Shown here: positions 1-8,276 of the stretch, in pieces
How positions within the stretch are numbered: position 1 is the first letter of the stretch
How the letters are laid out: every line of letters begins with the position of its first letter
Source of the DNA: Bacteroidota bacterium
GTDB taxonomy: Bacteria; Bacteroidota; Ignavibacteria; Ignavibacteriales; Melioribacteraceae
Length of the DNA: 64,000 nucleotides
Direction: 5' to 3'
NCBI GenBank assembly: GCA_023381535.1
Contig: JAMCSN010000108.1
Coordinates: 1-64,000 of the forward strand
The notes under the pieces: model-generated
What the model was told of the DNA's origin: nothing
The model's input: the letters and a program-made list of their open reading frames with translations, nothing else
Database searches by the model: none
Program-made: the position numbers and the translations under genes

Positions 1-1
1 G

Positions 2-865
2 AACGATATTTTCAGTCACTTCTCGGATATTTTCGGAGGAGCGTTCGGCGGTTCATCTATCTTCGATGATTTTTTCGGCGGAGGTTCAGCGTCTCAAAGA
101 TCGCGGCAGCGTGCAACCGGCACACCGGGTTCCGATCTGAAAATTACGCTCAAACTTACGCTCGAAGAAATTGCTTCCGGCACTACTAAGAAAGTCAAAA
201 TCAAAAAGTACAATAAATGTTTTACCTGCAACGGTACCGGTGCAAAAAGTTCTGCTTCGTTCAAAACATGTTCGGTTTGCAACGGCACAGGAGAAATTCG
301 TCAAGTCTCGAGATCAATCTTCGGACAGTTTGTGAATATTGCGGCATGCAGTAATTGCGGCGGAACAGGAAGAGTTATTGCCGAACGATGCACAACTTGT
401 TCCGGCGAAGGAAGAGTTCATGATGAATCGACAATTAAGATTAACGTTCCAGCCGGAGTGAGCGACGGAAATTACATGACGTTGCGCAACGAAGGGAACG
501 CCGGAAAGAACGGCGGTCCAGCCGGAGATATAATTGTTGTGTTCGAAGAACTTCAGCATGAATTGTTCACACGCGACGGGGACAATGTGATTTATGATTT
601 GTATATCAGCTATCCCGACGCGGTGATGGGTATTGAAGTTGAAGTACCGACTTTAAATGGAAAAGCGAAACTTAAAATTGAACCCGGAACCCAAGCCGGC
701 AAGTTTTTAAAGATGCGTGAAAAAGGTATTCAGCATCTAAACAGCCACGGCGCGGGCGACGAATTGGTTAAAGTAAATATTCATGTTCCGAAGAACGTGA
801 CAGCGAAAGAAAAAGAATTGTTAAAAGAACTTCAGAAAATGCCAAACATAAAACCGAGTCATTAA
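2..865 (+). CDS. dnaJ: Chaperone DnaJ (Hsp40), 5'-truncated by the window edge
   Basis: Co-chaperone that delivers substrates to DnaK and stimulates its ATPase. The frame is open from base 2, so the start and the J domain lie outside the window. What remains starts with a Gly/Phe-rich linker (roughly bases 2-100). Four zinc-binding CxxCxGxG-type repeats follow (CFTCNGTG, CSVCNGTG, CSNCGGTG, CTTCSGEG, about bases 220-420), then the two beta-rich C-terminal substrate-binding domains. The fourth repeat has Glu in place of the usual Thr or Gly (SGEG), a tolerated variation. The stop is TAA at 863-865. The next reading frame begins directly afterwards, so co-transcription is plausible. Identification rests on the complete zinc-finger set in the canonical order. 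Confidence 0.97.
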   Translation, partial: NDIFSHFSDIFGGAFGGSSIFDDFFGGGSASQRSRQRATGTPGSDLKITLKLTLEEIASGTTKKVKIKKYNKCFTCNGTGAKSSASFKTCSVCNGTGEIRQVSRSIFGQFVNIAACSNCGGTGRVIAERCTTCSGEGRVHDESTIKINVPAGVSDGNYMTLRNEGNAGKNGGPAGDIIVVFEELQHELFTRDGDNVIYDLYISYPDAVMGIEVEVPTLNGKAKLKIEPGTQAGKFLKMREKGIQHLNSHGAGDELVKVNIHVPKNVTAKEKELLKELQKMPNIKPSH

Positions 866-909
866 AATGAAATTCTTTGTAATTCCAAGAAATAATTATT
901 GGGGGAATT

Positions 910-1416
910 ATTCGACAGTTAGAAAAAATATCGCGAAAGTTCGGCTTTACTAAAACCGAAACAAACGTTATACTCTTTATCATTCTTGCTTTTATTCTCG
1001 GATTGGGAGTGAATCTCTTCAAAGATTTATCGCAAAACAAGAATTACCTCGAATTCGGCTACAAAACTCAAGATAGTCTTTTCAATGCCGCTGCGAGCGA
1101 TCCGCCGATTTTCGATTCTACTGCAAATACTTTGGAAAAAAAGATTGCTTCTAAAGGCGAACTTTTGGATTTTTCAAAAGGGAAAAAGCCGAAAGAAAAA
1201 GCTGAAGCTGCATCCCCGAATAAAATTATTCGTTTGAACTCAGCATCTGTTTCCGAACTCTTGACATTGCCCGGTCTAGGCAAAAGAACAGTTGAAAATG
1301 TTCTTGAGTACAGAAAGAAAAACGGGCGGTTCAAAAAAATCAACGACCTTTTGAAAGTGAAAGGAATCGGCAAAACAAAATTTGAAAAAATTAAAAAGCT
1401 GGTTACAATAGACTGA
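910..1416 (+). CDS. ComEA-like membrane-anchored helix-hairpin-helix protein (start uncertain)
   Basis: The C-terminal third (about bases 1215-1416) is a tandem helix-hairpin-helix DNA-binding domain of ComEA type (LNSASVSELLTLPGLGKRT, then KVKGIGK). The upstream part of the same frame, bases 961-1020, encodes a hydrophobic segment (VILFIILAFILGLGVNLF) that looks like a membrane anchor. The frame is open from 883 but has no ATG, GTG or TTG before a TTG at 1003, which would cut off most of the anchor. A GGGGGA at 901-906 lies just before ATT codons at 907 and 910, so a rare AUU start is possible; I used 910. A frameshift linking it to the ATG at 867 is the alternative. ComEA proteins bind incoming DNA at the membrane during transformation. 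That role is inferred from the family. Confidence 0.75.
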   Translation: MRQLEKISRKFGFTKTETNVILFIILAFILGLGVNLFKDLSQNKNYLEFGYKTQDSLFNAAASDPPIFDSTANTLEKKIASKGELLDFSKGKKPKEKAEAASPNKIIRLNSASVSELLTLPGLGKRTVENVLEYRKKNGRFKKINDLLKVKGIGKTKFEKIKKLVTID

Positions 1417-1418
1417 AC

Positions 1419-2333
1419 ATGTTTAGCAATCACGCCGGAATAAACATAACGGAAACAAAACTTCAGATTGTAGAAATCAGCTACAAAGATGATTCGTTTT
1501 ATCTTGAAAATGTTGAGCAGGCGGTTCACATCGAAAGTATTTCGCCTCACATGCCGGAAGAAAAATTTATCAGCATCCTCCAGGAGTCTTTTAATAGAGC
1601 GACAAAAAGAAAAGCCGTAAGCTCATCCAGAGTTTCGTTTGCGCTGCCTAATAACTTTTTCAAAATTTTCGAAATTCCTTATGATGATTCTCTCGTGAAA
1701 AGAGATTTGAACGATCACTTTAGATGGGAATTATCGGTACTCTTTCCGGAATGCAGCAATAGCGATTTTTATATCCAGCACATCGAGATTGATAAAAGCC
1801 GCATCAGACCGGAAAAGAAAGCGATCGTTCTTGCAATTGAAAAATCTTTGGTAAAAACGATAAATATTTTTTGCGTGCAGAATAATTTGGAACTGAAGTA
1901 CGTCGATAATGTTCATCTTGCTTCAAATGCGTTTCTCTACCTGGATAAATCGGTTGCAAGTGATGAACTTGCCCTCAGTCTTTACATCGATCAAAATTAT
2001 TCTTCCATATCGGCGATTGACCGATCTTCGCCGTTTTACTTTAAGATTCTCGACTCGAACTCGCAAAATCTTTTTGATGAATTGACCCGTTCGGTAAAAA
2101 TTTTGGAGGATTTTAATCTGAGCTTGAAGGACTTTAACCGTATTTTATTGTATGGACAGGATCTAACCGACGAGTTTGAGAACAAGCTGAAAAACTTTTT
2201 TGGTCTGCCGCTTAAGAAAACAAATCCGTTCGAACATTTGAAAGTGGAACAGAGCGTTCTGGAAAATCATTTCTATAAATATAAATTCAATTCGTTTGCC
2301 GCTGCAGCGGGTATAGCCATTAGAATTATTTAA
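1419..2333 (+). CDS. PilM-like actin-fold protein (type IV pilus/competence type), probable
   Basis: A 304-residue protein opening with a GINITETKLQIVEI strand-turn-strand, as expected for the phosphate-1 region of a PilM/FtsA-type actin fold. Residues about 70-100 (ALPNNFFKIFEIPYDD, followed by a WELSVLFPE segment) match the arrangement in PilM, where a short helix and an RWE-like box precede the second subdomain. PilM is the cytoplasmic ring-forming partner of the pilus alignment complex (PilN/PilO/PilP). No PilN or PilO gene is visible here. The gene follows the ComEA-like gene by 2 nt and its stop overlaps the rsmD start by one base (TAATG), so the set is probably one operon. Similarity is low, and I hold the call as a family-level inference. 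Confidence 0.55.
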   Translation: MFSNHAGINITETKLQIVEISYKDDSFYLENVEQAVHIESISPHMPEEKFISILQESFNRATKRKAVSSSRVSFALPNNFFKIFEIPYDDSLVKRDLNDHFRWELSVLFPECSNSDFYIQHIEIDKSRIRPEKKAIVLAIEKSLVKTINIFCVQNNLELKYVDNVHLASNAFLYLDKSVASDELALSLYIDQNYSSISAIDRSSPFYFKILDSNSQNLFDELTRSVKILEDFNLSLKDFNRILLYGQDLTDEFENKLKNFFGLPLKKTNPFEHLKVEQSVLENHFYKYKFNSFAAAAGIAIRII

Positions 2334-2908
2334 TGAGAATCATCGCCGGAAAATTCAAAGGTCGGGTCATAAAATTTCCGAATTCCAAATTGGTTAGACC
2401 GACAACCGACAAAGTGAAAGAATCGCTTTTCAATTATTTAGTTCACTCCATAGATTTTGATGAAATAAAAGTCTGCGATATTTATGCGGGCTCCGGTTCG
2501 CTGGGTTTGGAAGCGCTCAGCCGCGGAGCGGGCGAAGTGCATTTTGTTGAAAAAGATTTTCACGTTTCAAAAATGCTTCAAGAAAATATCACCTCGCTTG
2601 GTGCAGACGACGAATGCAAAATTTTTAGAATGGAAGCCGTTCGATTTTCAAAAATGTCCGGACATGAGAAATACAATCTAATACTTGCCGATCCGCCGTT
2701 TTTTAAAGATGATATTCATAAAGTTGTTCAGAATATTTTAACTAACGGTTTTTTAACCGGCGATGGAATTCTGTTGGTCGAACGGTCTATTCAAACACAA
2801 AAAGAAGATGAAGCCGCGTTCGGAAAGACGGCTCAGAAAAGATTGGGCGACAGTTTAATTTATCTTTTTCAAGCTACCGACGAAGTTACCGGCGGTGAAG
2901 ATTTGTAA
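2333..2908 (+). CDS. rsmD: 16S rRNA (guanine(966)-N2)-methyltransferase RsmD
   Basis: Methylates N2 of G966 in 16S rRNA using S-adenosylmethionine. The N-terminus (MRIIAGKFKGR, then RPTTDKVKESLFNYL) is diagnostic for RsmD. The SAM-binding loop is DIYAGSGSLGLEALSRGA (about residues 49-66), followed by the acidic strand end FVEKD. The catalytic motif is DPPF (LADPPFF, about residue 120), the (D/N)PP(F/Y) box of N-methyltransferases acting on exocyclic amines. Length (191 aa) is normal. The start overlaps the previous stop by one base (TAATG), suggesting translational coupling. The rsmD-coaD order that follows is common across bacteria, which supports both calls. Confidence 0.95.
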   Translation: MRIIAGKFKGRVIKFPNSKLVRPTTDKVKESLFNYLVHSIDFDEIKVCDIYAGSGSLGLEALSRGAGEVHFVEKDFHVSKMLQENITSLGADDECKIFRMEAVRFSKMSGHEKYNLILADPPFFKDDIHKVVQNILTNGFLTGDGILLVERSIQTQKEDEAAFGKTAQKRLGDSLIYLFQATDEVTGGEDL

Positions 2909-2953
2909 ATCGCAACCAAACTATTATTTTTCTATTGTTAAAAGGATGGCGCT

Positions 2954-3448
2954 ATGGCAAAAGTAATTTATCCCGGCACTTTTGATCCTGTAACTAAAGG
3001 ACACATTGACATTATTGATCGCGCTGTTGAATTGTTTGACGAGGTTATTGTTACCGTTGCAAAGAATCCCGGCAAGACTGCCTTGTTTAGCGTTGAAGAA
3101 CGTGTTGAAATGCTAAAGGAAAGTTTGAAAGGATACGAGAAAGTTAGAGTTGATTCCTTTGACGGACTGGTTGTTGATCACGCGAAGAATGTCGGTGCTG
3201 TCGGTATCATCCGCGGATTGCGCGCCGTGAGCGATTTTGAATATGAATTTCAGATGGCGTTAATGAACCGGAAACTTGCCGGCGACATTACGACGATACT
3301 TCTTATGCCTCATGCAAGATATACTTATTTGAACTCGACCATCATCCGGAACCTTGCACAATTTCATGGAAACGTAGCCGAATTTGTTACGCCTATAGTT
3401 TTGAAAAAACTTAATGAAAAATTTCCACCAAAGAAAAAGGGCAGCTAA
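2954..3448 (+). CDS. coaD: Pantetheine-phosphate adenylyltransferase
   Basis: Catalyses the penultimate step of coenzyme A synthesis, adenylating 4'-phosphopantetheine to dephospho-CoA. The 164-residue protein starts with the nucleotidyltransferase signature GTFDPVTKGHIDI, with the (T/H)xGH ATP-binding motif at about residues 14-18. It also carries RGLRAVSDFEYE and the C-terminal LNSTIIR loop equivalent to ISSTxxR. Length is standard for CoaD. A GGATGG stretch lies about 5 nt before the ATG. The stop codon sits inside a hairpin that may end the dnaJ-coaD transcription unit. Confidence 0.97.
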   Translation: MAKVIYPGTFDPVTKGHIDIIDRAVELFDEVIVTVAKNPGKTALFSVEERVEMLKESLKGYEKVRVDSFDGLVVDHAKNVGAVGIIRGLRAVSDFEYEFQMALMNRKLAGDITTILLMPHARYTYLNSTIIRNLAQFHGNVAEFVTPIVLKKLNEKFPPKKKGS

Positions 3449-3457
3449 ATGCCGCCC
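3440..3457 (+). terminator. Hairpin overlapping the coaD stop
   Basis: GGGCAGC and GCCGCCC form a 7-bp stem with one mismatch around TAAAT, which includes the coaD stop. It is followed by CUUCUUCUG rather than a clean U tract, so termination would be weak. It lies between converging coaD and the symporter gene. Confidence 0.45.
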
Positions 3458-3463
3458 TTCTTC

Positions 3464-3505
3464 TGTCTATTTATTTCCGACTTCTTATTTCTGAATTCTA
3501 AAAAC
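3464..3505. repeat. Degenerate 7-nt periodic repeat (TTATTTC/CGACTTC type)
   Basis: Six consecutive heptamers can be read: TGTCTAT, TTATTTC, CGACTTC, TTATTTC, TGAATTC, TAAAAAC. The array fills the whole space between the coaD hairpin and the stop codon of the converging symporter gene. On the other strand the unit reads GAAGTCG/GAAATAA/GAATTCA, the same family as the array at 48241-48275. Confidence 0.6.
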
Positions 3506-5626
3506 TCACATTTCTTTTTCGGCTTCCAATAATTTTCCTTCAACAAAAAGACCTTTGCCAAGATGCAGATTTCTGAAATAAACAATACCGTCTTCGTTGT
3601 GCGGCTTGCCGAATACAGAGTGGCAAGATTTTAATCCGCCAAGCCATTTTCTTTTATCTGAGATATAAACAAGATCTCCGGGTTCAGCTGCCATTTTATG
3701 CATATCCTTTTGAGAAAAATTAATTACGTCTTCGTCGCCGTCAACAATTTTATAGTGAACTTTTACATTCTCGCCTTCTCGTTCGTTAAGCTTGCTTCCT
3801 TTGAACCATTCTTTAGCTTTGTGAATAGACCAAACGGTAAGCCCAATCGTTTGCGCTTCTGCATCGTACTTAACGTAAAAAGTTGTTACCAATGCAACGC
3901 ATATTGTCATAAAAATCGTTAAGGTCACAAGTCCGGCAAGAGGAGAAATATTGATCTTGAAAAATATGTCTAAAAGGTCAATAATGAAAACAGCTACAAT
4001 AAACACCACCATTGAATACATTATAACATTGTGGTTCGGAATTTTTTTGATTCTTGATGCAATGTGCTTCAATTGTTTCTGAAGCAAAGTAACTATAACT
4101 GCAACGCCGGTACAAACAATTAAATTATACAAAGCAGCCATGTAAGTGAAAGGATGAACCGGATCGTACGGAGTTCCTTGTGCTATCGGCTGAATAAGCT
4201 CGAGCGGGAATCTAAATCCTAGTAACATTAATGCAACTCCGCCAATAACTGTTGAAATCAGTCCGGCAGGAGTAAACTTTTTCCAGAATGCGCCGAAAAA
4301 TATTGCAATCATCAAAGGAGGAGTAAGTGTTGCGTGGAAAAATGCATGAGCTTGGTAAACAGTGGGATATGAACTGAAAGCATAAACTGCCAGCACGCCA
4401 AGAATTGTAAAAGCGGCTGTCGATACTCGAGCAACCATCATTGCGCGTTTTTCATCTGAAGGATCATCGCGTTTAATCTTTTTCAACCAAACTCTTACCG
4501 GCTTATCAACATCGTTGACCCAAATTGCTGCTGTCGCGTTCAGCAGAGTACTTACTGTTGACATCAATGCTGCTGCAATGGCTGCAACTACAAATCCAAA
4601 AACTCCTGGACCGGTAATAATATTTGACACTAAGATAAAAATGCTGTCTGGGTTTACGTTCTTCGGAATCAAATTGGGGTCTAAAACAGAAATTGCTTTT
4701 GCAACCCATCCGCCGCCGCCGACAACTATTGCCGAGATTGGAAGCATAAAAAGAATGTTAACCGTTGCAGCTTTTCTTCCTTCATGAACATTTTTTGTTG
4801 CCATGAACCGCATAATCAAACCCATGTTCATGAACAAGAAACCAACGGAACCGGCAATTGCATCTTCCCAAAATGCCCCAACGGAATTAAACTCGGCAGG
4901 GGAGTTAAATCCAGCGAACGGAAGTTTCCACGATGCCGGAAGAAGATTCCAGAAGGAGTGCCATCCTCCCACATAAGCAACGCCAACTATAAATACCATA
5001 AGACCGGCAAACAAAAGCATGGCGCCCTGTACAAGGTCTGTGAAAATTACCGCTGTTTGTCCGCCGAATGTTATGTAGCTTCCGACAACAATTGCTGTAA
5101 CCCAAATAAGTCCCATCAACGTAATATGAATTTGGAAACCAAAAACTGTAAGATGCTCGGGCATTAACGGCATTATCGCTTTACCCATCGTTAGAAAGCC
5201 GATACCGACGTAACCGATCAGATACATCAGTTGTAAGATCGTTACAAAAAATCTTGCCGATGGTGAAAACCTTTTTTCGAAATATTCCGGTATGGATCGA
5301 ATTTTGGAATAGACAATGATCGGAAGCCAGCCGAAGAGAAAGAACGGTACAAAAAACCAATCGTTCATGTAAGACATTGAAGAAGAAAACCCGTATTTAA
5401 AACCCATAGCGGAATATTTGACAAAGCTATGACTGCTGATTCCGGTTGCGACAATCGACATAGCGATTATCCACCACGTGAATCTTCTTCCGCCAAAGAA
5501 AAAATCGTTTGTATCCTTGTTGTATTTTGCAAAGTAAGTGCCGAAGAGCAGCATAGCTACCATGTAAATTATCAGCACTACCCAATCAAGTTCAGTTCCT
5601 ATATTATGAATTTGAGTCATATTCAT
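3506..5626 (-). CDS. Sodium:solute symporter (SSS family)
   Basis: A 706-residue inner-membrane protein with about fourteen hydrophobic helices and the SSS (SLC5) fold. The first helix is WVVLIIYMVAMLLFGTYFA. It is followed by the FFFGGRRFTWW loop and the SIVATGISSHSF segment, where SSS members carry sodium-binding backbone and hydroxyl positions. Residues beyond about 590 are a non-membrane C-terminal domain that is not part of the minimal symporter core. The substrate cannot be read from sequence; sugars, amino acids and organic acids are all possible. The gene starts one base after the stop of a two-helix membrane protein, so the two are surely co-transcribed, and the small protein may be an accessory subunit. 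Confidence 0.9.
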   Translation of the reverse strand: MNMTQIHNIGTELDWVVLIIYMVAMLLFGTYFAKYNKDTNDFFFGGRRFTWWIIAMSIVATGISSHSFVKYSAMGFKYGFSSSMSYMNDWFFVPFFLFGWLPIIVYSKIRSIPEYFEKRFSPSARFFVTILQLMYLIGYVGIGFLTMGKAIMPLMPEHLTVFGFQIHITLMGLIWVTAIVVGSYITFGGQTAVIFTDLVQGAMLLFAGLMVFIVGVAYVGGWHSFWNLLPASWKLPFAGFNSPAEFNSVGAFWEDAIAGSVGFLFMNMGLIMRFMATKNVHEGRKAATVNILFMLPISAIVVGGGGWVAKAISVLDPNLIPKNVNPDSIFILVSNIITGPGVFGFVVAAIAAALMSTVSTLLNATAAIWVNDVDKPVRVWLKKIKRDDPSDEKRAMMVARVSTAAFTILGVLAVYAFSSYPTVYQAHAFFHATLTPPLMIAIFFGAFWKKFTPAGLISTVIGGVALMLLGFRFPLELIQPIAQGTPYDPVHPFTYMAALYNLIVCTGVAVIVTLLQKQLKHIASRIKKIPNHNVIMYSMVVFIVAVFIIDLLDIFFKINISPLAGLVTLTIFMTICVALVTTFYVKYDAEAQTIGLTVWSIHKAKEWFKGSKLNEREGENVKVHYKIVDGDEDVINFSQKDMHKMAAEPGDLVYISDKRKWLGGLKSCHSVFGKPHNEDGIVYFRNLHLGKGLFVEGKLLEAEKEM

Positions 5627-5627
5627 C

Positions 5628-5843
5628 TCACCAATAAAGTGCAGCGATGATTAAAATTAAGTGGATTATTGCGTAGTAAACAAAGCCCAACAACATTATC
5701 TTCCACCAGAAACGATCGCGCTTGAGGCGCATATCAATTGCCTTAGTCCTTCTGATGAGAATCATTCCGGCGACAAAAAATATTCCGCCGCCTACATAAA
5801 GATAAATGTACGGCAGCCATACGTTAAAAAAATCCAGAGGCAT
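5628..5843 (-). CDS. Small two-helix membrane protein paired with the SSS symporter
   Basis: A 71-residue protein with two hydrophobic segments (about residues 8-28 and 46-70) separated by a basic loop RRTKAIDMRLKRDRFWWK, which should face the cytoplasm. It is not a family I can name. It sits immediately upstream of the symporter with a one-base gap. This resembles other SSS transporters that have a small membrane partner encoded in front (for example DUF485 or DUF4212 proteins), although the sequence is not obviously either. A role in assembly or regulation of the symporter is inference from position. Confidence 0.75.
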   Translation of the reverse strand: MPLDFFNVWLPYIYLYVGGGIFFVAGMILIRRTKAIDMRLKRDRFWWKIMLLGFVYYAIIHLILIIAALYW

Positions 5844-6082
5844 TTATGATCTCCAAAAAATTTCTGCACAAATTAGCCCCCCGTGTTTTTAATTCCAAAT
5901 GAATTTTTCTTTAATTCTTTGAATCTTGCCGTTTATAAAAGAATTTGTTTCATTGCTAAATGGCAGTAACTCGTCCGTATAACTGATGTTTTATTATTCG
6001 TCTTAAAATTGCATTTGAAAGGCGGTGTATCTAAATTTAGCGCCTAAAATTTCTATTATTTCTAAAGCGGAGGTCGTTTTTT

Positions 6083-8176
6083 ATGCCAATGATGGCCAAG
6101 ATGAGAAGTCTTGCCCCGTGGTTTATGTTTCTTGTCGGCGGTATTTTTGTGTTGTTTATGGTCCTTTCGGATTCCAAACTAACAGATTTTTTCCATCAGC
6201 AGAAACAAGTTGTTGGTTCAATTGACGGAGAAGACGTTACTTACCAAGAATATTCCACCTTAGTTGACAGAGCACGAAAAAGCCAGGAGCAGCAGAGCGG
6301 ACAATCGATAGATGAATCTCAGATGGATTATTTTCGTGATCAGGTTTGGGATGCGCTTGTAACGCAGAAGTTAGTTGAAAAGAAGGTAAAGCAATTTGGA
6401 ATAATTGTTACGGATGATGAAATCAGAAATGCGCTGCTTGGCCCAAATCCACCTGAACAGTTGAAAAAACAATTTACCGATTCAACGGGAAATTTTAATC
6501 GCCAGCTTTACGAACAGGCGATGAGAGACCCGCGCAACAAAGAAATTGTAATTCAGGTTGAAGAACAGATACGTCAGCAGCTTATTCAACAAAAATTACA
6601 GGATTATCTTACTGCATCACTTACCGTTAGCGATGAAGAAGCAAAAGACAATTTTTTCAAACAGAACATTAAGATGAAAGCCGACTACGTTATGATTGAT
6701 GCCAACAGCATTTCTGATAACGATGTGAAAGTATCCGACGACGAGCTGAAAAAATATTACGACGAACATCCTGAGGATTACAAAATAGAAGCCCAGCGGA
6801 AACTGAAATATGTTTTGTTCCGCCGCCAAGCTTCTCAGGGAGACTCGTTAAGCATCAAGAAAAATCTTGAAGAAGTAGTTAAGAAATTGGAAGGCGATAC
6901 CACTTCATTCAAAAAATATATTGAGATTTACTCCGAACGCCCTTACTCGAAAGACACGGTTTCTTTGGCCAGCTTGCCGGTTCAGGTAAGAGACTTGCTC
7001 ACAAAAGCAAAGGTTAACGATATCATCGGACCAGTTGCGACCTACGAAGGATATGTTGTTTACAAACTCGTCAATAAAGTTAAAGCAAAGAAAGATGAAG
7101 TAAGAGCATCTCACATTTTGGTTAGATCGACCGGCAATGATAAAGCTGATTATGAAAAAGCGATGAGCATTTACAACGAACTAATGAAAGGCGCCGACTT
7201 TGCGACTGTTGCAAAAGAGAAATCCGATGACGGAAGTAAATTTCAAGGCGGTGATTTGGGATGGTTCGGCAAAGGACAAATGGTTAAGCCGTTTGAAGAC
7301 GCATGTTTTAACGGGAAGATCGGCGTGATTCAGAAACCCATAAAGACACAATTCGGTTATCATATTATAAAAGTTACGGATAAATCAAGCACCGATTTTG
7401 TAGTGGAAAAGATTGTGAATAAAATTCAAATCTCGGCAACTACATCAGATAAAATTTACCAGGATGCAACCGATTTTTCATATATCGCAAAAGAAAACGG
7501 TTTGGAATCCGAAGCTAAGTTGATGAAGTACACCGTAGTTGAAACGCCGCCGTTTAATCAAGACGCACAAGCTATAGCTGGACTTGGAATAAACGCCGCT
7601 TTGGTTAAATGGGCTTTCGATAACAGCGTTGGCAAAGTGAGCGATGTTTACAAAGTACCCGCCGGTTATGTTGTTTCGATGGTTTCGGATGTTATTAAAC
7701 CGGGCGAGAAAAAATTTGACGACGTTAAAGCGGCAATCAAAAATGTTGTTCTGCATAAGAAAAAAATAGATAAAGCAATGTCGCTTGCGGCAGAAATCAA
7801 ATCCAAAATTGGCGATAACGGTGACGCTTCGGTTGCAAAGACAATCTGGCCTTCTGCAAAAGTTGATTCTACTGCGACGGAGTTCACAACCACCGGAAGT
7901 ATTCCCGGTATAGGACGCGAGTTTGCATTCTCGGATTATTCTTTCAAAGGTGATATCAACAAATGGTCTCAGCCGGTTAAAGGTTCACTCAGTGCTTACT
8001 TGATAAAGGTTAAGTATAGAACGAAATATGACCCGGCTTTATTCGATTACCAGAAAGCCGACATCAAAAAAGAATTGTTGAAGAATAAGAAGAGCCGGTT
8101 TTTTAGCCAGTGGCTTCAAAATCTTAAGAAAGAAGCAGACATTGTTGATAATAGATACTTGTTCTACCGCTATTGA
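6083..8176 (+). CDS. PpiD/SurA-like membrane-anchored peptidyl-prolyl isomerase
   Basis: A 697-residue periplasmic foldase anchored by one N-terminal helix (residues about 12-30, WFMFLVGGIFVLFMVL). A SurA_N-type chaperone domain follows (VGSIDGEDVTYQEY onward, to about residue 200). A parvulin rotamase domain occupies about residues 340-440 (VRASHILVRS, GGDLGWFGKGQMVKPFE, FGYHIIKV). A second rotamase-like region without a clear signature precedes it, and another non-catalytic module follows. This is the PpiD domain plan, with a usual length of 600-700 residues. The start is supported by GGAGGT 8 nt upstream. The gene is monocistronic and ends in a strong intrinsic terminator. It should help fold outer-membrane and secreted proteins leaving the Sec channel. 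Confidence 0.88.
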   Translation: MPMMAKMRSLAPWFMFLVGGIFVLFMVLSDSKLTDFFHQQKQVVGSIDGEDVTYQEYSTLVDRARKSQEQQSGQSIDESQMDYFRDQVWDALVTQKLVEKKVKQFGIIVTDDEIRNALLGPNPPEQLKKQFTDSTGNFNRQLYEQAMRDPRNKEIVIQVEEQIRQQLIQQKLQDYLTASLTVSDEEAKDNFFKQNIKMKADYVMIDANSISDNDVKVSDDELKKYYDEHPEDYKIEAQRKLKYVLFRRQASQGDSLSIKKNLEEVVKKLEGDTTSFKKYIEIYSERPYSKDTVSLASLPVQVRDLLTKAKVNDIIGPVATYEGYVVYKLVNKVKAKKDEVRASHILVRSTGNDKADYEKAMSIYNELMKGADFATVAKEKSDDGSKFQGGDLGWFGKGQMVKPFEDACFNGKIGVIQKPIKTQFGYHIIKVTDKSSTDFVVEKIVNKIQISATTSDKIYQDATDFSYIAKENGLESEAKLMKYTVVETPPFNQDAQAIAGLGINAALVKWAFDNSVGKVSDVYKVPAGYVVSMVSDVIKPGEKKFDDVKAAIKNVVLHKKKIDKAMSLAAEIKSKIGDNGDASVAKTIWPSAKVDSTATEFTTTGSIPGIGREFAFSDYSFKGDINKWSQPVKGSLSAYLIKVKYRTKYDPALFDYQKADIKKELLKNKKSRFFSQWLQNLKKEADIVDNRYLFYRY

Positions 8177-8192
8177 TTGGATGAATTCTCAC

Positions 8193-8232
8193 AAAAAAGC
8201 CGTCGCGAGTTATCCGTTGACGGCTTTTTTTT
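8193..8232 (+). terminator. Rho-independent terminator after the PpiD-like gene
   Basis: AGCCGTC (8198-8204) pairs with GACGGCT (8219-8225), preceded by an A run that extends the stem and followed by eight T. It is a classical strong terminator 17 nt after the stop. Confidence 0.9.
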
Positions 8233-8276
8233 GCACTTTACATTTACCGATTGATTTCTGAATTTCCCGTTAGGTT

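Noticed and set aside
867..953. 28-codon frame starting with the only ATG before the ComEA-like gene
   Set aside because: Too short and without motif; kept only as a possible frameshifted beginning of the ComEA-like gene.
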